DNA from: Chiridota heheva
Lineage: Eukaryota > Echinodermata > Holothuroidea > Apodida > Chiridotidae
Direction: 5' to 3'
Length of the DNA stretch: 64,000 nucleotides
NCBI GenBank assembly: GCA_020152595.1
Contig: JAIGNY010001437.1
Span: 1,962,501 to 2,026,500, forward strand
Part shown: one piece after another, positions 22,901 to 32,160 of the stretch
Position numbering within the stretch: the first letter of the stretch is position 1
Layout of the letters: each line of letters opens with the position of its first letter
Program-made: the position numbers and the translations under genes
Notes under the pieces: model-generated
The model's input: the letters and a program-made list of their open reading frames with translations, nothing else
Told to the model about the DNA's origin: nothing
Databases searched by the model: none

Positions 22901-25769
22901 GTGTACCTGATGAATTTGCCAGGATGGAAAGTGGATGAACACCAAGTTAACACCCTGCTCTTTTTGAGAAGTGTCAGAGAACCAGACAAGAGAGAGGGGG
23001 GGTGGGAGGTAAAACTACTACCATCGGGCCAATGGCTTTATGTCTCCTCTGAAGGACGGTGAGTAGCACCCAACCATTGGTCACTTTTCACAAAAGTCGG
23101 GTGGGAGGAAGGTGTGATGCAAAAGACAAACCTCTGTGCTTGATGTCAGCGCATATTGTTCTGCATATCTGGGAAAAATCACTGGTTTAAATCGCCGTTA
23201 GACTTGAACCTGGGACCTCCAGCATCTGAGTCATACGCTCAGCCGACTGAGCTACCTGCCCCCCTATGTATGTATGTATGTATGTTTGATTGTATTTCAA
23301 GAATAGGAATCAGATTGGTACTTCTGAACTCCGATTAACACAAGCATATTTGGAATTGCAGGAAAGAGTTACATTGTGCTGCATTGGATGTCACTTAGAG
23401 GTTTACAAACACCATGTGTACAACATGATACCTTCACACTGATACAGATCCCCACTCTCTTTATCCACTGTGTATGCATGTGGCAAAACCCCCTCCTTGT
23501 ATACAGTACATCATTTGTAGAACCCCTCCCCATGTCCTTCTCTAAAACAATTCACTAAAAGATGCCTAACCTTGTAATACAACTCAACTATGTCTTCAGT
23601 GTACTATATCTTCAGTAGAAAACAATTACAGCTACAGTCACAGATGGGACATTCTGCCCTATAATGAGTGTATCTTTTCTGTTACAGGAACCACGGTACC
23701 ATTCAGAAATAGTATCTGTACATGGCTTCCATTTTGAATTGAAAGCTCATCGAGATGGAAAGGACTCCAAATATCAGTTCTACATGCAGGTGAGAATAGA
23801 TTTCATTCTACAGCTTGTCCTTTCAAATAAGAAATGTTTCAAGGTCGAGGCATCATCAAATTGCCTCAAAATCCAGTAAAAAACATCAAAATTGGTTGAA
23901 ACTTGACCATTTAAGAGATTTGAGAAGTTTTGAATGTCAATATGTCAAAGGATGGCAATTTGTGATGTATAAACGGATAAGCCCTTTGTTTTTTAATGAT
24001 GGCAATTGCTTGAAGGAAAGTAGTTGATAAGTTTTTGGATAAAGGTTATACCCCTTCAATCAACATGAAGGCAGAGAAAACAATCTCATGTTTCTAAAGA
24101 CTGATATTAAAAAAACAATATTACAATAAAAGCTGTCTTACCGTTTAAACTACACAAATGTTTAACCCTTACTCTGGTGCCCCATCTTTGGCTCCGCCTC
24201 CCGAGCGCATTTTCAAAAAAGTGCTGGTAGAGTAAGGGTTAATCAACCTGGGAAGAATGCGCCAACTTGAAAATGCATGCAGCATGATCTCGGTGGGCGG
24301 CCCAGCGGGTCACTGAACCGGAACGGCCTGACTCTGCTGCTTGGAAGACAGAGTACCCTTCAATAATCAGCCCTTGACCATGCGGCAATATTATCGCCGT
24401 TTTGCGTGCCATCTTTAGCTCCGCCTCCCAACGCATTTTCAAAAAAGTGCTGGTAGAGTAAGGGTTGATATGTTAAAAAAATGTCAAACTTTGATCAGCT
24501 ATAACTCAAAAACTAAATATGCAGACCTGTAGCCAGGAAAATTAAAGGGAGTTTGTTTATGGTATAAAAGGGTAAACAATCTTGGAATTTTGTTTGCTTT
24601 TTATTTTTTTAGATTTCAAAAGGGCACTTTCTCAACAAAAATGGTTTGTTCGCTCGGACGAACCCTCCCTGGCTACGGGCGTGAAATGTGTTATTTTAGA
24701 TTTTAAAGACATCAAATGTGAGGCTCCTTTTAATAGGAAGTAAAAGAAGACTTTGTTGCTGTCTATACAAACCTTAGATATATGCAGAGGTCTTGGAAGC
24801 TTATGGAAAGTATTAAAGTGTAGAGGAGTGCCAAAGCTAAGATGAAATTGACAAATTTTCACTTGAATGACTTATCAAGCACCAAGATTGTGTGTGTGTA
24901 TCAACACATCCAGATCCCGTATTTTGTGAGAATGATGTTATCACCTTTTGGGCATTGATATCAAAAACACTGTTCATGATGAAATAACCATCCTTACAAG
25001 GAATGGTCCATCAATCATTCATGAGTTATGCACAAAGTTCTCCCAAGCATATAATGTATATTTTTTGTTTAGGCTCTGCCAAGACTAATCTGATTCACAT
25101 CACTGAACAGCAGTTATGTGTCTTGAGCCCAAGATGAATGACCTATTGTGTACAGTGTAACAGTAGCTGGTTGCCAGCAAGTGAACTGTGAATAGACTAT
25201 GAAGATGTTGTCAGTTAAGAAGGTATACATTACCCCTGTGGTGTGTATGGTGTAACAATACCTGGATGCTAGTTAATGAATTGTGAAGAGTCTCTCGGGT
25301 TGAATGGTGTGGATTACCCCTGATTTTAAGAAAATCAGGGGTGTCGGGTTGGAGGGGTTTAAGGGCCAAAAATTCTTAATGTGGATCCCTGTCTGCCACC
25401 ACACCCTTTATGATCTCTGGCCACTCTGCTGCCACCATATAGATTTCATAATTGCGACTTATACAATTATTGATGATAATGAGCACATTGTTTCAACTCT
25501 TGTTTCCTCAGCGATTAAAACCAAATGACTCAACATTGTCTTTCCGCATCTGTGAGCGTCAGACCTTCTCTTTGCGTCAAGATCGTGAGGTGCTCTACGG
25601 AATCCGAGTGCAGTGCCACATCAACAATCAAGATCACTCCTTCAACACCGGCATGAGGAACAAGAAATTTGGCCTCGGGTCCAAGACGAGCAAAAGTGAT
25701 ATCTTTACTCTAGATGGACTCTGCTTGCCCATTTATGTCACCTACCTTGTTTTGTTTCCACCGTCATAA
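4949..25769 (+). CDS. BTBD16: BTBD16-like BTB/POZ domain protein, 12-exon gene model
   Basis: Exons: 4949-4984, 5830-5986, 6532-6807, 8175-8528, 9165-9279, 10027-10096, 13299-13361, 14680-14747, 20796-20915, 21784-22036, 23688-23789, 25512-25769. The sum is 1872 nt (623 residues plus stop), with GT-AG junctions and consistent phase throughout. Residues 1-156 are a proline/serine-rich N-terminal region. The BTB/POZ fold starts at about 157 (DILLTCLG...WELHR), carries a polar insert of about 90 residues, and resumes at about 275 (AFAVTLGNLYHDD). A BACK-like helical region (residues 313-420) and a C-terminal region ending LPIYVTYLVLFPPS follow. The order and motifs match the BTBD16 / germ cell-less-like family; human BTBD16 is about 500 residues, so this N-terminus is longer. 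The family's molecular role is poorly known; BTB proteins often act in dimerisation or as cullin-3 adaptors. The start is uncertain because 4949 lies inside an exon with a good acceptor. Confidence 0.85.
5830..5986 (+). CDS. BTBD16: BTBD16-like exon 2
   Basis: The acceptor AACACAG precedes it and the donor ACAG|GTGAGT follows it; it enters in phase 0 and leaves with one base. Only this frame is open; it includes RYRIRNQVGG and NEPYNESMINIM. It encodes part of the N-terminal region before the BTB domain. Confidence 0.75.
6532..6807 (+). CDS. BTBD16: BTBD16-like exon 3, proline/serine-rich linker
   Basis: Acceptor CTTTAAAG and donor CCCAG|GTAAGC; phase 1 at both ends. The 92 codons are rich in P, S and T (for example APLPKYEPSSARPPSPADIF), suggesting a disordered linker between the N-terminus and the BTB domain. 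Confidence 0.75.
7405..8010. repeat. 24-bp minisatellite, ~25 copies, intronic
   Basis: The unit is AATATTCAAGTAATAGATTCACAC, here shown as AATATTCAAGTAATAG plus ATTCACAC. It is repeated almost without substitution, with two indel breaks near 7650 and 7835. It lies in the intron between exons 3 and 4 of the BTBD16-like gene. Because 24 is a multiple of three and the unit lacks stops in some frames, long low-complexity open frames (VIDSHNIQ repeated) appear on both strands; these are not taken as genes. Confidence 0.95.
8175..8528 (+). CDS. BTBD16: BTBD16-like exon 4, start of BTB/POZ domain
   Basis: Acceptor TAATCACAG ends at 8174; donor GAGG|GTATGT. Phase 1 at both ends. It opens with the BTB signature DILLTCLGTSWELHR followed by SSVLTEIL, the first strand-helix portion of the fold. 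It then runs through a charged insert of roughly 90 residues before LKLKVRDSLVTKE. Confidence 0.88.
9165..9279 (+). CDS. BTBD16: BTBD16-like exon 5, BTB core
   Basis: Acceptor CTTATTCTAG; donor AAAAG|GTAAGA. It encodes AFAVTLGNLYHDDVDPKS and VVGVLASANVLGFKDLIKR, the part of the BTB fold most clearly shared with BTBD16 and germ cell-less-like proteins. It leaves in phase 2. Confidence 0.9.
10027..10096 (+). CDS. BTBD16: BTBD16-like exon 6
   Basis: Acceptor TTTCAG; donor CTGAAA|GTAAGT. The first base completes an Arg codon. It encodes CTEVMTMNIKASTVCKYHHA, the end of the BTB fold passing into the helical BACK-like region. Confidence 0.88.
11050..12815. repeat. 43-bp minisatellite, ~15 + 2 copies, split by an insert
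   Basis: The unit of 43 bp (TTTACCTGGCGATCATTTAT, then GTTCTCTAGC, TTACCAGGAGCAG) is repeated from about 11050 to 11680. Two more copies occur at 12733-12815 after an interruption of about 1050 bp by retroelement sequence. It lies in the intron between exons 6 and 7. Confidence 0.9.
11681..12732 (+). mobile_element. Non-LTR retrotransposon fragment (RT C-terminus plus RNase H)
   Basis: This is part of a LINE carrying an RNase H domain, of the I/Nimb-like group. The frame from 11786 contains the RT thumb region (FMGLTLDPKLTYKQHI, LDYGNIVYC, ALRLCLGAYRTSPI). A shifted frame from about 12513 holds RNase H motifs (IYTDGSKEG, FSDLKAVL). The glutamate seen in the sister copy at 61.4 kb (VEAKAI) is Lys here (AKAKAI), so RNase H is probably dead. 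Both ends are missing: it stops in mid-RNase H. It is embedded in the 43-bp array with no visible target duplication. Sequence from about 12340 to 12732 is the same family as the 61.4-kb copy. Confidence 0.85.
13299..13361 (+). CDS. BTBD16: BTBD16-like exon 7
   Basis: Acceptor CTCTTCACAG; donor CCAAAT|GTAAGT; phase 0 at both ends, 21 codons. It encodes YREGPLVNSCERWLEMNMVPN, a helical segment following the BTB domain. Confidence 0.88.
13616..13925. mobile_element. Small non-autonomous TIR element (MITE)
   Basis: The ends are inverted: TCCAGTGGCGTCGC on the left and the complement of TCCAGTGGTGTCGC on the right, about 310 bp apart. Short flanking repeats (CAAG or ACAAG) occur on both sides. 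The inside has no transposase; it contains GGGTCCAGG repeats. It sits in the intron between exons 7 and 8. The superfamily cannot be fixed from this copy. Confidence 0.65.
14680..14747 (+). CDS. BTBD16: BTBD16-like exon 8
   Basis: Acceptor CTTTTATTAG; donor TCAAG|GTATAG. It enters in phase 0, leaves in phase 2, and encodes LSVQIHLRELPLHLLCRIIK followed by SS. Without it exon 7 (phase 0) could not join exon 9 (needs phase 2). The HLRELP...L motif is expected at this place in the family. Confidence 0.88.
14748..16060. other. Intron sequence before the 13-bp array
   Basis: No exon is recognised. At 15757-15799 there are two divergent copies of the unit that forms the edge of the downstream array (GAGTCCTACCTATGTAAATA). 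Confidence 0.6.
16061..20638. repeat. 4.6-kb minisatellite, 13-bp unit, intronic
   Basis: The core unit is CCTACCTATGAGT (13 bp), roughly 340 copies, with common variants CCCACCTATGAGT and CCCACCCATGAGT. The first 100 bp instead use an 18-bp unit (TCCTACCTATGTAAATAG). The C-rich variants concentrate at about 19.0-20.0 kb, and the last units change to CATACCTATGAGT or TATACCTATGAGT. The array fills most of the intron between exons 8 and 9. Confidence 0.97.
20796..20915 (+). CDS. BTBD16: BTBD16-like exon 9
   Basis: Acceptor CTACTCTTAG; donor AATAG|GTAACT; phase 2 at both ends. It encodes FFTFNEYYIYRSLCYWLFLQ and LNHSIQLMPS, with the W-(L/F)-FLQL motif typical of the helical region after the BTB domain in germ cell-less-like proteins. 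Confidence 0.9.
21784..22036 (+). CDS. BTBD16: BTBD16-like exon 10
   Basis: Acceptor TTTGGTAG; donor GAACAG|GTAAAT. It enters in phase 2 and leaves in phase 0. It encodes AFIERDEGQRYANLFMSIRM, VPQSWILKALSHHYHALQGG and RFGFIIEQ. It joins in frame to exon 11, giving EQ|EPRYHSE. Confidence 0.9.
22098..22760. repeat. ~660-bp polypyrimidine (CT) tract, intronic
   Basis: The plus strand is almost purely C and T, built from CTCTCCCTTCCCCTC and CTCTTCCTTCCCCTC-like units. The long minus-strand open frame rich in E, G, R and K is a by-product and not a gene. Such mirror-like homopyrimidine tracts can form triplex (H-DNA) structures. Confidence 0.95.
23193..23264 (-). mobile_element. tRNA-derived SINE head or tRNA pseudogene
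   Basis: On the minus strand, box A (TAGCTCAGTCGG), a good D arm (GCTC/GAGC) and box B (GGTTCAAGTCT) are present at tRNA spacing. The 5' acceptor strand GGGGGCA has no complement at the 3' side, so it is not a functional tRNA. A (TATG)n microsatellite lies directly at its 5' end (23266-23285). It is in the intron between exons 10 and 11. Confidence 0.7.
23688..23789 (+). CDS. BTBD16: BTBD16-like exon 11
   Basis: Acceptor TTCTGTTACAG; donor ATGCAG|GTGAGA; phase 0 at both ends, 34 codons. It encodes EPRYHSEIVSVHGFHFELKA and KYQFYMQ, a segment well conserved in the family. Confidence 0.9.
24162..24469. repeat. Repeat with inverted TTAACCCTTACTCT ends
   Basis: An 81-bp unit (24162-24242) begins TTAACCCTTACTCT and ends AGAGTAAGGGTTAA, a perfect 14-bp inverted pair. 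Its right-hand two thirds (CATCTTTGGCTCCGCCTCCC through GAGTAAGGGTT) recurs at about 24409-24469. The whole may be a small foldback or MITE-type element. It lies in the last intron. Confidence 0.6.
25512..25769 (+). CDS. BTBD16: BTBD16-like exon 12 (last), with stop codon
   Basis: Acceptor GTTTCCTCAG; phase 0. It encodes RLKPNDSTLSFRICERQTFS and ends LPIYVTYLVLFPPS then TAA. The C-terminal end LPIYV..L.FPP is typical for the group. Length is 85 codons plus stop. Confidence 0.92.
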   Translation, partial: RLKPNDSTLSFRICERQTFSLRQDREVLYGIRVQCHINNQDHSFNTGMRNKKFGLGSKTSKSDIFTLDGLCLPIYVTYLVLFPPS

Positions 25770-25773
25770 TAAA
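25768..25773 (+). terminator. AATAAA overlapping the stop codon
   Basis: The stop codon and an AATAAA signal overlap in TAATAAA (25767-25773). If used, cleavage would leave almost no 3' UTR. Confidence 0.45.
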
Positions 25774-26279
25774 CTTTTAATGTTGTGCAATGAGTATGTA
25801 AAACACTTCATTTAAGACCTGTGATTATTTATAATCTGTAAAGTGGGAAAGTTTATCACCTGTTATGTCTTCTATTTTATATGACATATCTCTGACTGGT
25901 TTTCATTACTCTCATTGGTCAGATTAGCATTTTTGAATATTCAGACCAACATTTTTGAGAATATTTACACTGCTGAAGTCACAGTGGTTTGTTGAAGTGG
26001 TGCAACGGTGGGGGCAGTTTGTTTTAAAGTTATTCATATGATTGTACAGAAATCTAATTTACTTGAGGCTGCAAAGGTCTTCTTCAATCATGGGAAAGAT
26101 GTATTTAATTTGCTTCTGCTCTTTCTGAAATTGTATATCATGTTTGCAAATCATTTCTATGCAATATGGATCTTATTTGAATCATTCTCAGATTCAAAAT
26201 AATATCAAACATTTAAAACAATTTTGTTTTCTTCGATTTATTTTGAAAGATTCTTAAAAATATGAAATGAAGCTGAGTA

Positions 26280-26285
26280 AATAAA
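26280..26285 (+). terminator. Candidate distal poly(A) signal of BTBD16-like gene
   Basis: AATAAA in an AT-rich region about 510 bp beyond the stop codon, which would give a more usual 3' UTR length. Confidence 0.4.
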
Positions 26286-29200
26286 AGCTATGCAACAGTA
26301 CAACTAAGTTATAGATACACAATATCATGTTACAAAGAAGATGATATCCAAGAGGACTAAATGTAAATTGTAAAGAGAAAAATGGACTATATTTTGAAGT
26401 ATTGGTACTGTGTTTGTGGTCTTTGATTGTTGTGATTCAGCTGTGAACATGTGATGTCATATCCTCAATGTAGATACATAGGCTGAAATGCCTCTCTGTA
26501 GGGGTGGGGCAGTAGAGGGGTTTGGAGCTAACATATAGATGAGTAGGAAAACACCTTGGAAGAGGTCTTCTTTCTTTCACTTCCAGGTCATTCATGCATG
26601 GCTTGCCATAGCTGCCTAGTGGCAAGGGGGTGTACTTGGCAGAAAGATTTGTTAATCATTGTGTTTTGTATTGAATTATTTTTACAATTAGAAATCTCTT
26701 CACCCCCCGCCCCCCCTCCCTCCTTCCCCACAAGGGGTGATTTATGGAGGGGTCCAAAATTGGTAACACCAGATTGTTATTAGAATAACACAGTCAGGCG
26801 CTATAAGGTGACACTGTACCATTGTGTGCGCTTAACGGCGTGGGGTCCATCGCTCTGCGATTGAAGCATTTTGCGGGTCCAAAATGTTCTATCTTGATAA
26901 CATATTTTCTATTTTAATCAAACTTTTTCCTACGCCGTCCACTCTGCCAACCACTGGAGATAGTATGAAAAGTTCATTTTCTATATTAAGGGAGACTTGT
27001 TTTGAAGAATGAGAAGAGATTAACTTGCTTTGGGGGTTGAAACTTACCTAACCTGAAAAAAATAATAGACGCTACTGGAAAGTGCATCCAATGGCTTGTG
27101 AAAGGTTGTATGTAACAACGTAAAACGACATTCACAACAGACCAGGTCGTCAGTAGACGCAGAAACAAAGCAACACATCCTAAAATCAATCAAGCGATAA
27201 AGGAAAAAAACTGTCCGCCCTTGCCCCTGAGCAAGGGGCCGTTGGGGCTGTTATCTTTTAAAAGTGATATGAAACCTCATTATATATTAAGGAACAAATT
27301 GTTCATGCTTTAGAGTATGATCTTGCAGGCATTTAATGCTTTACTGGAATCATGGAGATGGCGGGACCGGGGTACACTGTGAGTACATGCGCCCCACACT
27401 TTGTACAAAAGTTAGGTTGGGGCCAAGCAACTCTATACTTTGGGCTTTTTAAACATACTGACAAACCAAGGCATTCACATCTGCCAACCTTTATTTCCCC
27501 ACTTAAAATTTTGTAAAAACTCTTTAAATAAGTCCTTGCTAGGGTGTGTGAGCCACCCCAAATTTCATTTGTGGCGTATTTTTGAAATGGGGTCTGGGCA
27601 AACTCACGATGTATACCCAACCCCTTGTTATAGACTGACATGCCCTCTTCCAACTTTAGATCTTTGCAAAGTTAAAAAAGTGCCCGTTAACAGAGATAAA
27701 ACTTGAGTCCCCTTATTATAATTCATTTTTTCGTTAACAGACAAGACAAGATATAATATTAAAGAAAGTATCACAAAAAGTTGTTATGAGCAAGCTACCT
27801 ACACTTCACCACTAGGCACCTTTAATTTGTCCGAAAACAACAATAGGGACTCTTGCCACTGACCCCCTGAAGACCGACCCTGATTTCGAATCGTGTCAAA
27901 TATGTAATGTATACTGAGTGTAATTGATTTTATACAACTGAGAAAATGATCAAAAAGCTCCTCAATAATTTTAAGGAGCCATTATCAATTTTATTTTATT
28001 TTCACATTATTTAGAACATTGAATATTCCGATCATGATCAGTACAATTGACTAATCGTGATATAAGTATATCAGATTTCGAGACTTATGATCTATAAATT
28101 TCCCAATTCTTATAGATATTGGTATAAGATATACCTATTTTCACACATTTTGGTCCTAAATATATTTTTATTTCAATTCACGAAGTTCAGAAGCTTTGTT
28201 GCTGCAAATTTAAAAAAAAATATAAAAAAATGATCAGTAATTTTCTGACCAATAAAAGTTAAGAAATTTTTTAGTGAACTTCGGTGACAATGTTTCCCTT
28301 AAAATTATGATGCTGTCGTATACCGTGCATGCTTTCAAAATATGTCATTCAAAAAAGTGCCCCCTAAATCCTGTGCGCCACCCCTCCCCTCCCCTCCCCA
28401 CTACCCCGACATGGAACTGAAGACTTTTTTTCCTGCTTTAGATTCTCATTATAAATCTTAAATGAAGGAGTGTCTCACCAGGTTTTCTCCCCTTGCCCGG
28501 AGTTCCTTTCGACACCCCTACCCCTCATACACCCTGTGGAGTTAGCACCAAAGACGTCTCCTCATCCGCATTTTCAAAAATCTTGAGCGCAAACCTTGAC
28601 AACCCGCTCCCTCGATAGAACATAGTGTAGTAGTATACAAACCAGAAAAGCAAGCGGGAGAAAAAATGATCGCATCCATTATTTTGTTTATTTGTTTAAC
28701 ATATGCCTCATTTTTAGGGGCGGGGCTAGGTACCAGGTTAACTTTCGGGGGCAGGGGGCTTAGTCATACCCAGGCCATAGATGATGTAGCAGTTTTGTCA
28801 TCATCAGTGGGGCAACTGGTGCAGTGGTACGGGCAGAGGCGTACAATTTTGGTTAAAGGAAAACCCTTACCTAAAAATGAAGAAATTGAGAAAAATATCC
28901 CCCAAAAAAAGTAATTTCCCAGAAGTTGAAGAAAAAAATCCCGAAAATTGCCAAAAATCAAGACAATTTTCCAGAAATTAGATAGATTTCCCAACGAGAT
29001 TTCGATTAAGTAACATTATTGGAAATATTTGGTAAAATTGAAGGAAAAGCCTCACAAAAATTGACGTGATGATTTCTAGCGCCATATAACCAGTGTGTTA
29101 TTTTCTAGCTGTTGTCAAAAAAAAATTGGAAAAAGGCAAGCTTGATGTGTCAAAGTGTTATTGTTGTGTCTTTACTCCTTTTCTATTATATTTTTTCCGA

Positions 29201-29416
29201 TTATTCCATTTCAAACAATATACCATTTGCCATCGCACCCCTCTTTCTCGTTTAGGAATACATGCATAATACATCCTATCCTCGCCCTTTTTCCCATTAG
29301 AAATAAATTCATTTCAAAAGTGGGTTCAACGCATGGTATGTTTCCAGTGGGGGACGAAATGTGTGGTGTAACTTTCGCTTCAGTTGATAAGCAAAAGAGA
29401 GAGCTATGCCCTATTT
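26286..29416. other. Intergenic; no gene recognised
   Basis: Mixed AT-rich sequence with short G- or C-rich tracts and no frame with supported splice sites or a recognised protein. Small open frames look random. Confidence 0.5.
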
Positions 29417-29617
29417 CGCCAGTGCGCCACAACTGGTTATCAAAGGCCGTGGACATTGACTTGGTTGTCGATGTTATGTCTGTCCCTACGTCGTACCTGT
29501 GTTCTCGTCCGGGTCGTATTAAGCTTTTCGTGATAGCATTGTTACTATCATAAGCGATTACGCAGGTGACGACCCCGATATTGTAATTGTGTGTTCACTC
29601 GTCGTCGTCGCCCTCTC
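29417..29617 (+). mobile_element. tRNA-SINE family copy 1 (5'-truncated)
   Basis: It matches the body of the SINE seen at 34565, 42951 and 46340: CCACAACTGGTTATCAAAGG through GTATTAAG, CGTGATAGCATT and GTAATTGTGTGTTCA. The tRNA-like head is missing, and the CT tail is replaced by a TCG-rich stretch. Confidence 0.85.
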
Positions 29618-31063
29618 AATAAAAGGTTATCAATCAAATGGAATATCGATCGATGAGCAGGTTGATTTGTAGACAATATCGATTGAGAATTATACAGTAT
29701 ATACATTGAGGTACATAATGTGTGATTGAGTTTATCATCGGAAGGGGTGAAGCAAGTGCCTCCTTGCTCCGGGTTTTGCTCCCCTAAAATCCCGCTTATG
29801 TTAAACCATATGTGCAGGAACTGGGGACTAGGGGGTACGTGCCCCACTGCTTCGAAAACTGACAAAAGTGTTTTTGAAAATGAAAAGTGCCACTCAATTG
29901 CTATCAAAAAAGTACCCTCACTTGATGCCCCCTTGCCCCCAAGTTCCTTCTGACGTACCCCTGATTACAACTAGTATTGTAACAGTTTTATTTATTAATG
30001 TATTACAACAGCATTTAGTAATAAACTTAAAACCTGACGTTTATGGTATTAACTTGATATAAACAAAAATAATCAGTAAAATAGTGTTTCAAAATATTCT
30101 TACGAAAATTAGATATAGCCTATAGTATAAACAGATAAAGGCAAAGCCTCCACTTGAATTGCCAAAGTGATGATATTTAAATAGGTTATCTTTCAGGCGA
30201 TATTTAACCTTAATCAGACATTTTTGCAGTATGTACAGCATATTGTCTACTGGCATATCCCGCTACTTTTACTTACGGATTTTCGACAGTGGGAAATTAG
30301 TTCCCCCTACTCTCACCCACTCAATACGCACAAGTTGAGTTTTCTTAAGCTTTTTTTAGTCATCATTATCTCGTGTTTTGTTGTTGAATTACACACGGGC
30401 GTAGAAAGCGGGGGGAGGAGAGGGGGAGAGGGGGAATGGCTGAGGAGGGGCTTTATCCCGAGTCAAAAATGTGAGGGCAAAGGCATGCTTCCGCCCCGCC
30501 CCTACACTTTTCAGGGAAGAAAACCCCATTATTGGGCTTATTTGTACCCTCTGTGATATATACAAATCTTTTCGGCGCTTGTTCTTTTGATTTATTCGAT
30601 TATAATTTGTAATACCTCAGTCCGATCTCAGGTCCGATTTTAGTTTTCCCATTTATAATCATTTGAATTGATACTAACTAAATTGTCTATTCTTCTTTGC
30701 TAAAAAAGAGAGAAAAAAACTTCCCACAATCGTGAAAATACATGGGACAAATATGAGACTTTTGAATGAGGAGGGGGTTGGGGTTCGTGGTAAATAAACT
30801 TTCAGCCCCCCAAGAAAAAAAATGTTCCTACTCCGTTGGAATTACAGTTACAATTACAAAGTTACTCTTATATTTAATGAAAAAAAATATATTTCTCCCC
30901 TTTTCGTATTTCCTGAAGTGAAACTGTAAATGAAGGAAATGAAAACTGTAAATTGAATTACATCGCGTTTTGTTTTTGAATAAAAGTTTACAAAGTTACT
31001 TGAATATAAAACAAAATGTGATACAAATTCCAATCTTATTGTGTTTTCTGAAGTAAAAGAATA
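29618..31063. other. Intergenic; no gene recognised
   Basis: AT-rich sequence with no supportable exon. Confidence 0.5.
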
Positions 31064-31136
31064 TGGAGGAGCGGGGCATCGATCCCCGTACCTCTCGCAT
31101 GCAAAGCGAGCGCTCTCCTATCTGAGCTACACCCCC
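31064..31136 (-). tRNA. tRNA-Ala (anticodon UGC)
   Basis: Read on the minus strand, the 73 nt fold into a full cloverleaf: acceptor GGGGGTG with CTCCTCC, D arm GCTC/GAGC, anticodon stem CTCGC/GCGAG with loop TTTGCAT (anticodon TGC at 31101-31103), T stem CGGGG/CCCCG with loop ATCGATG, and discriminator A. It carries G3:U70, the identity pair of tRNA-Ala. The 6:67 pair is T-T, the only mismatch. A TTTT terminator follows on the minus strand (plus 31055-31058). There is no intron, and the encoded end has no CCA, as in eukaryotes. Confidence 0.93.
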
Positions 31137-32160
31137 TTATTGCTTACCATGTTAGTAATAGATTTATTTATTTATTACAATACGCCTTTGGACGCGTTTA
31201 GTGGTCAAGTAAGTGTATCCGATATAAAAAAAGGGCTCTAAAAGAAACAAAATGATAAAAAAAAAACATTGAAAAATCTTATTACGTTAAGGAGATATCT
31301 AAGTTTAAAATTTGGAATCATTTGTCATTATTTTTCCTCAAACTTTCTTCTTTCCCTATGGTTTTTTAGCCACAAAATCGTAGGACAAAATATGATAGAA
31401 TACAAAAATAGTTTAAAAAAACTCAATAAACTTTCTTTACAATACATCAACAATTGTTAAGAATGTGAGGATGTATTTTAAAAAGGTTTATTTAATTTTT
31501 TCACTATTTAAATTATTTTTCTTCAAACTTTCTTTAGATGGTATACTATAAATACCCTTCCTAGATTCAGTTTTACTACTTTTTCGACATATCCCATGGT
31601 TTTTAAGCCACAAAATCGTGGGACAAAATATGATAGAATGCGTTAAGACTTTTAGGAATCTGAGGCTATGACATCACAACTAGCCTGATTTTGATCGTTT
31701 CTACACAAATGATACCAAACTTTAAATTCGAATATCCCCTTAACGAAAAAAGATTTTGCAATGCTTTCTGCACCATTTTGTATCTTTTGAAGTCCTCTTT
31801 CATATAAGATAAACATGCTTGACCACTGAACTAATCCTTTAAAATTCATGAAAATTTCGTAGAAAAATCAATATCGTAACAATCATTTTTTTTATGTCGT
31901 AGCAGAGATTACGTCGTATCTATTCCATTACATAAGTCTAAACGGTTGATTGGCTGTTTCCTTTTAATAGACATAATCTTACGCGTAAAAAACTAATTTT
32001 ACATAATGCCTATTTTCTTAGGCCTAAACGAAAAAGCCAATTAGCCGTTTTAGACTAGTATGAAATGGAATTGTTGACGACGTAATAACTTATAGTTACG
32101 CCAGGTTGTTATATACGAAGTAAGAATTAATTTGTCTGAGGCGTAATAGGAGACGTTATG
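31137..32160. other. AT-rich intergenic; internal short duplication
   Basis: A block around 31335-31400 (CAAACTTTCTT, CCATGGTTTTTAGCCACAAAATCG, ACAAAATATGATAGAAT) recurs at about 31520-31640. No gene is recognised. Confidence 0.5.

Noticed and set aside
22853-23058. Two exon-like segments (22853-22874 and 22923-23058) with good splice sites, the second open for 45 codons (WKVDEHQVNTLLF…)
   Set aside because: Together they add 158 nt and leave phase 2, so they cannot join exon 11 in frame. Direct joining of exon 10 to exon 11 is in phase and matches the family (EQ|EPRYHSE). They could at most be a frame-shifting cassette.
23193-23264. Functional tRNA gene
   Set aside because: The 3' acceptor strand does not pair with GGGGGCA and the anticodon stem is poor; only boxes A and B survive.
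29155-29553. 132-residue plus frame overlapping the SINE at 29.4 kb
   Set aside because: Its second half is SINE sequence and its first half lacks any homology or splice context.
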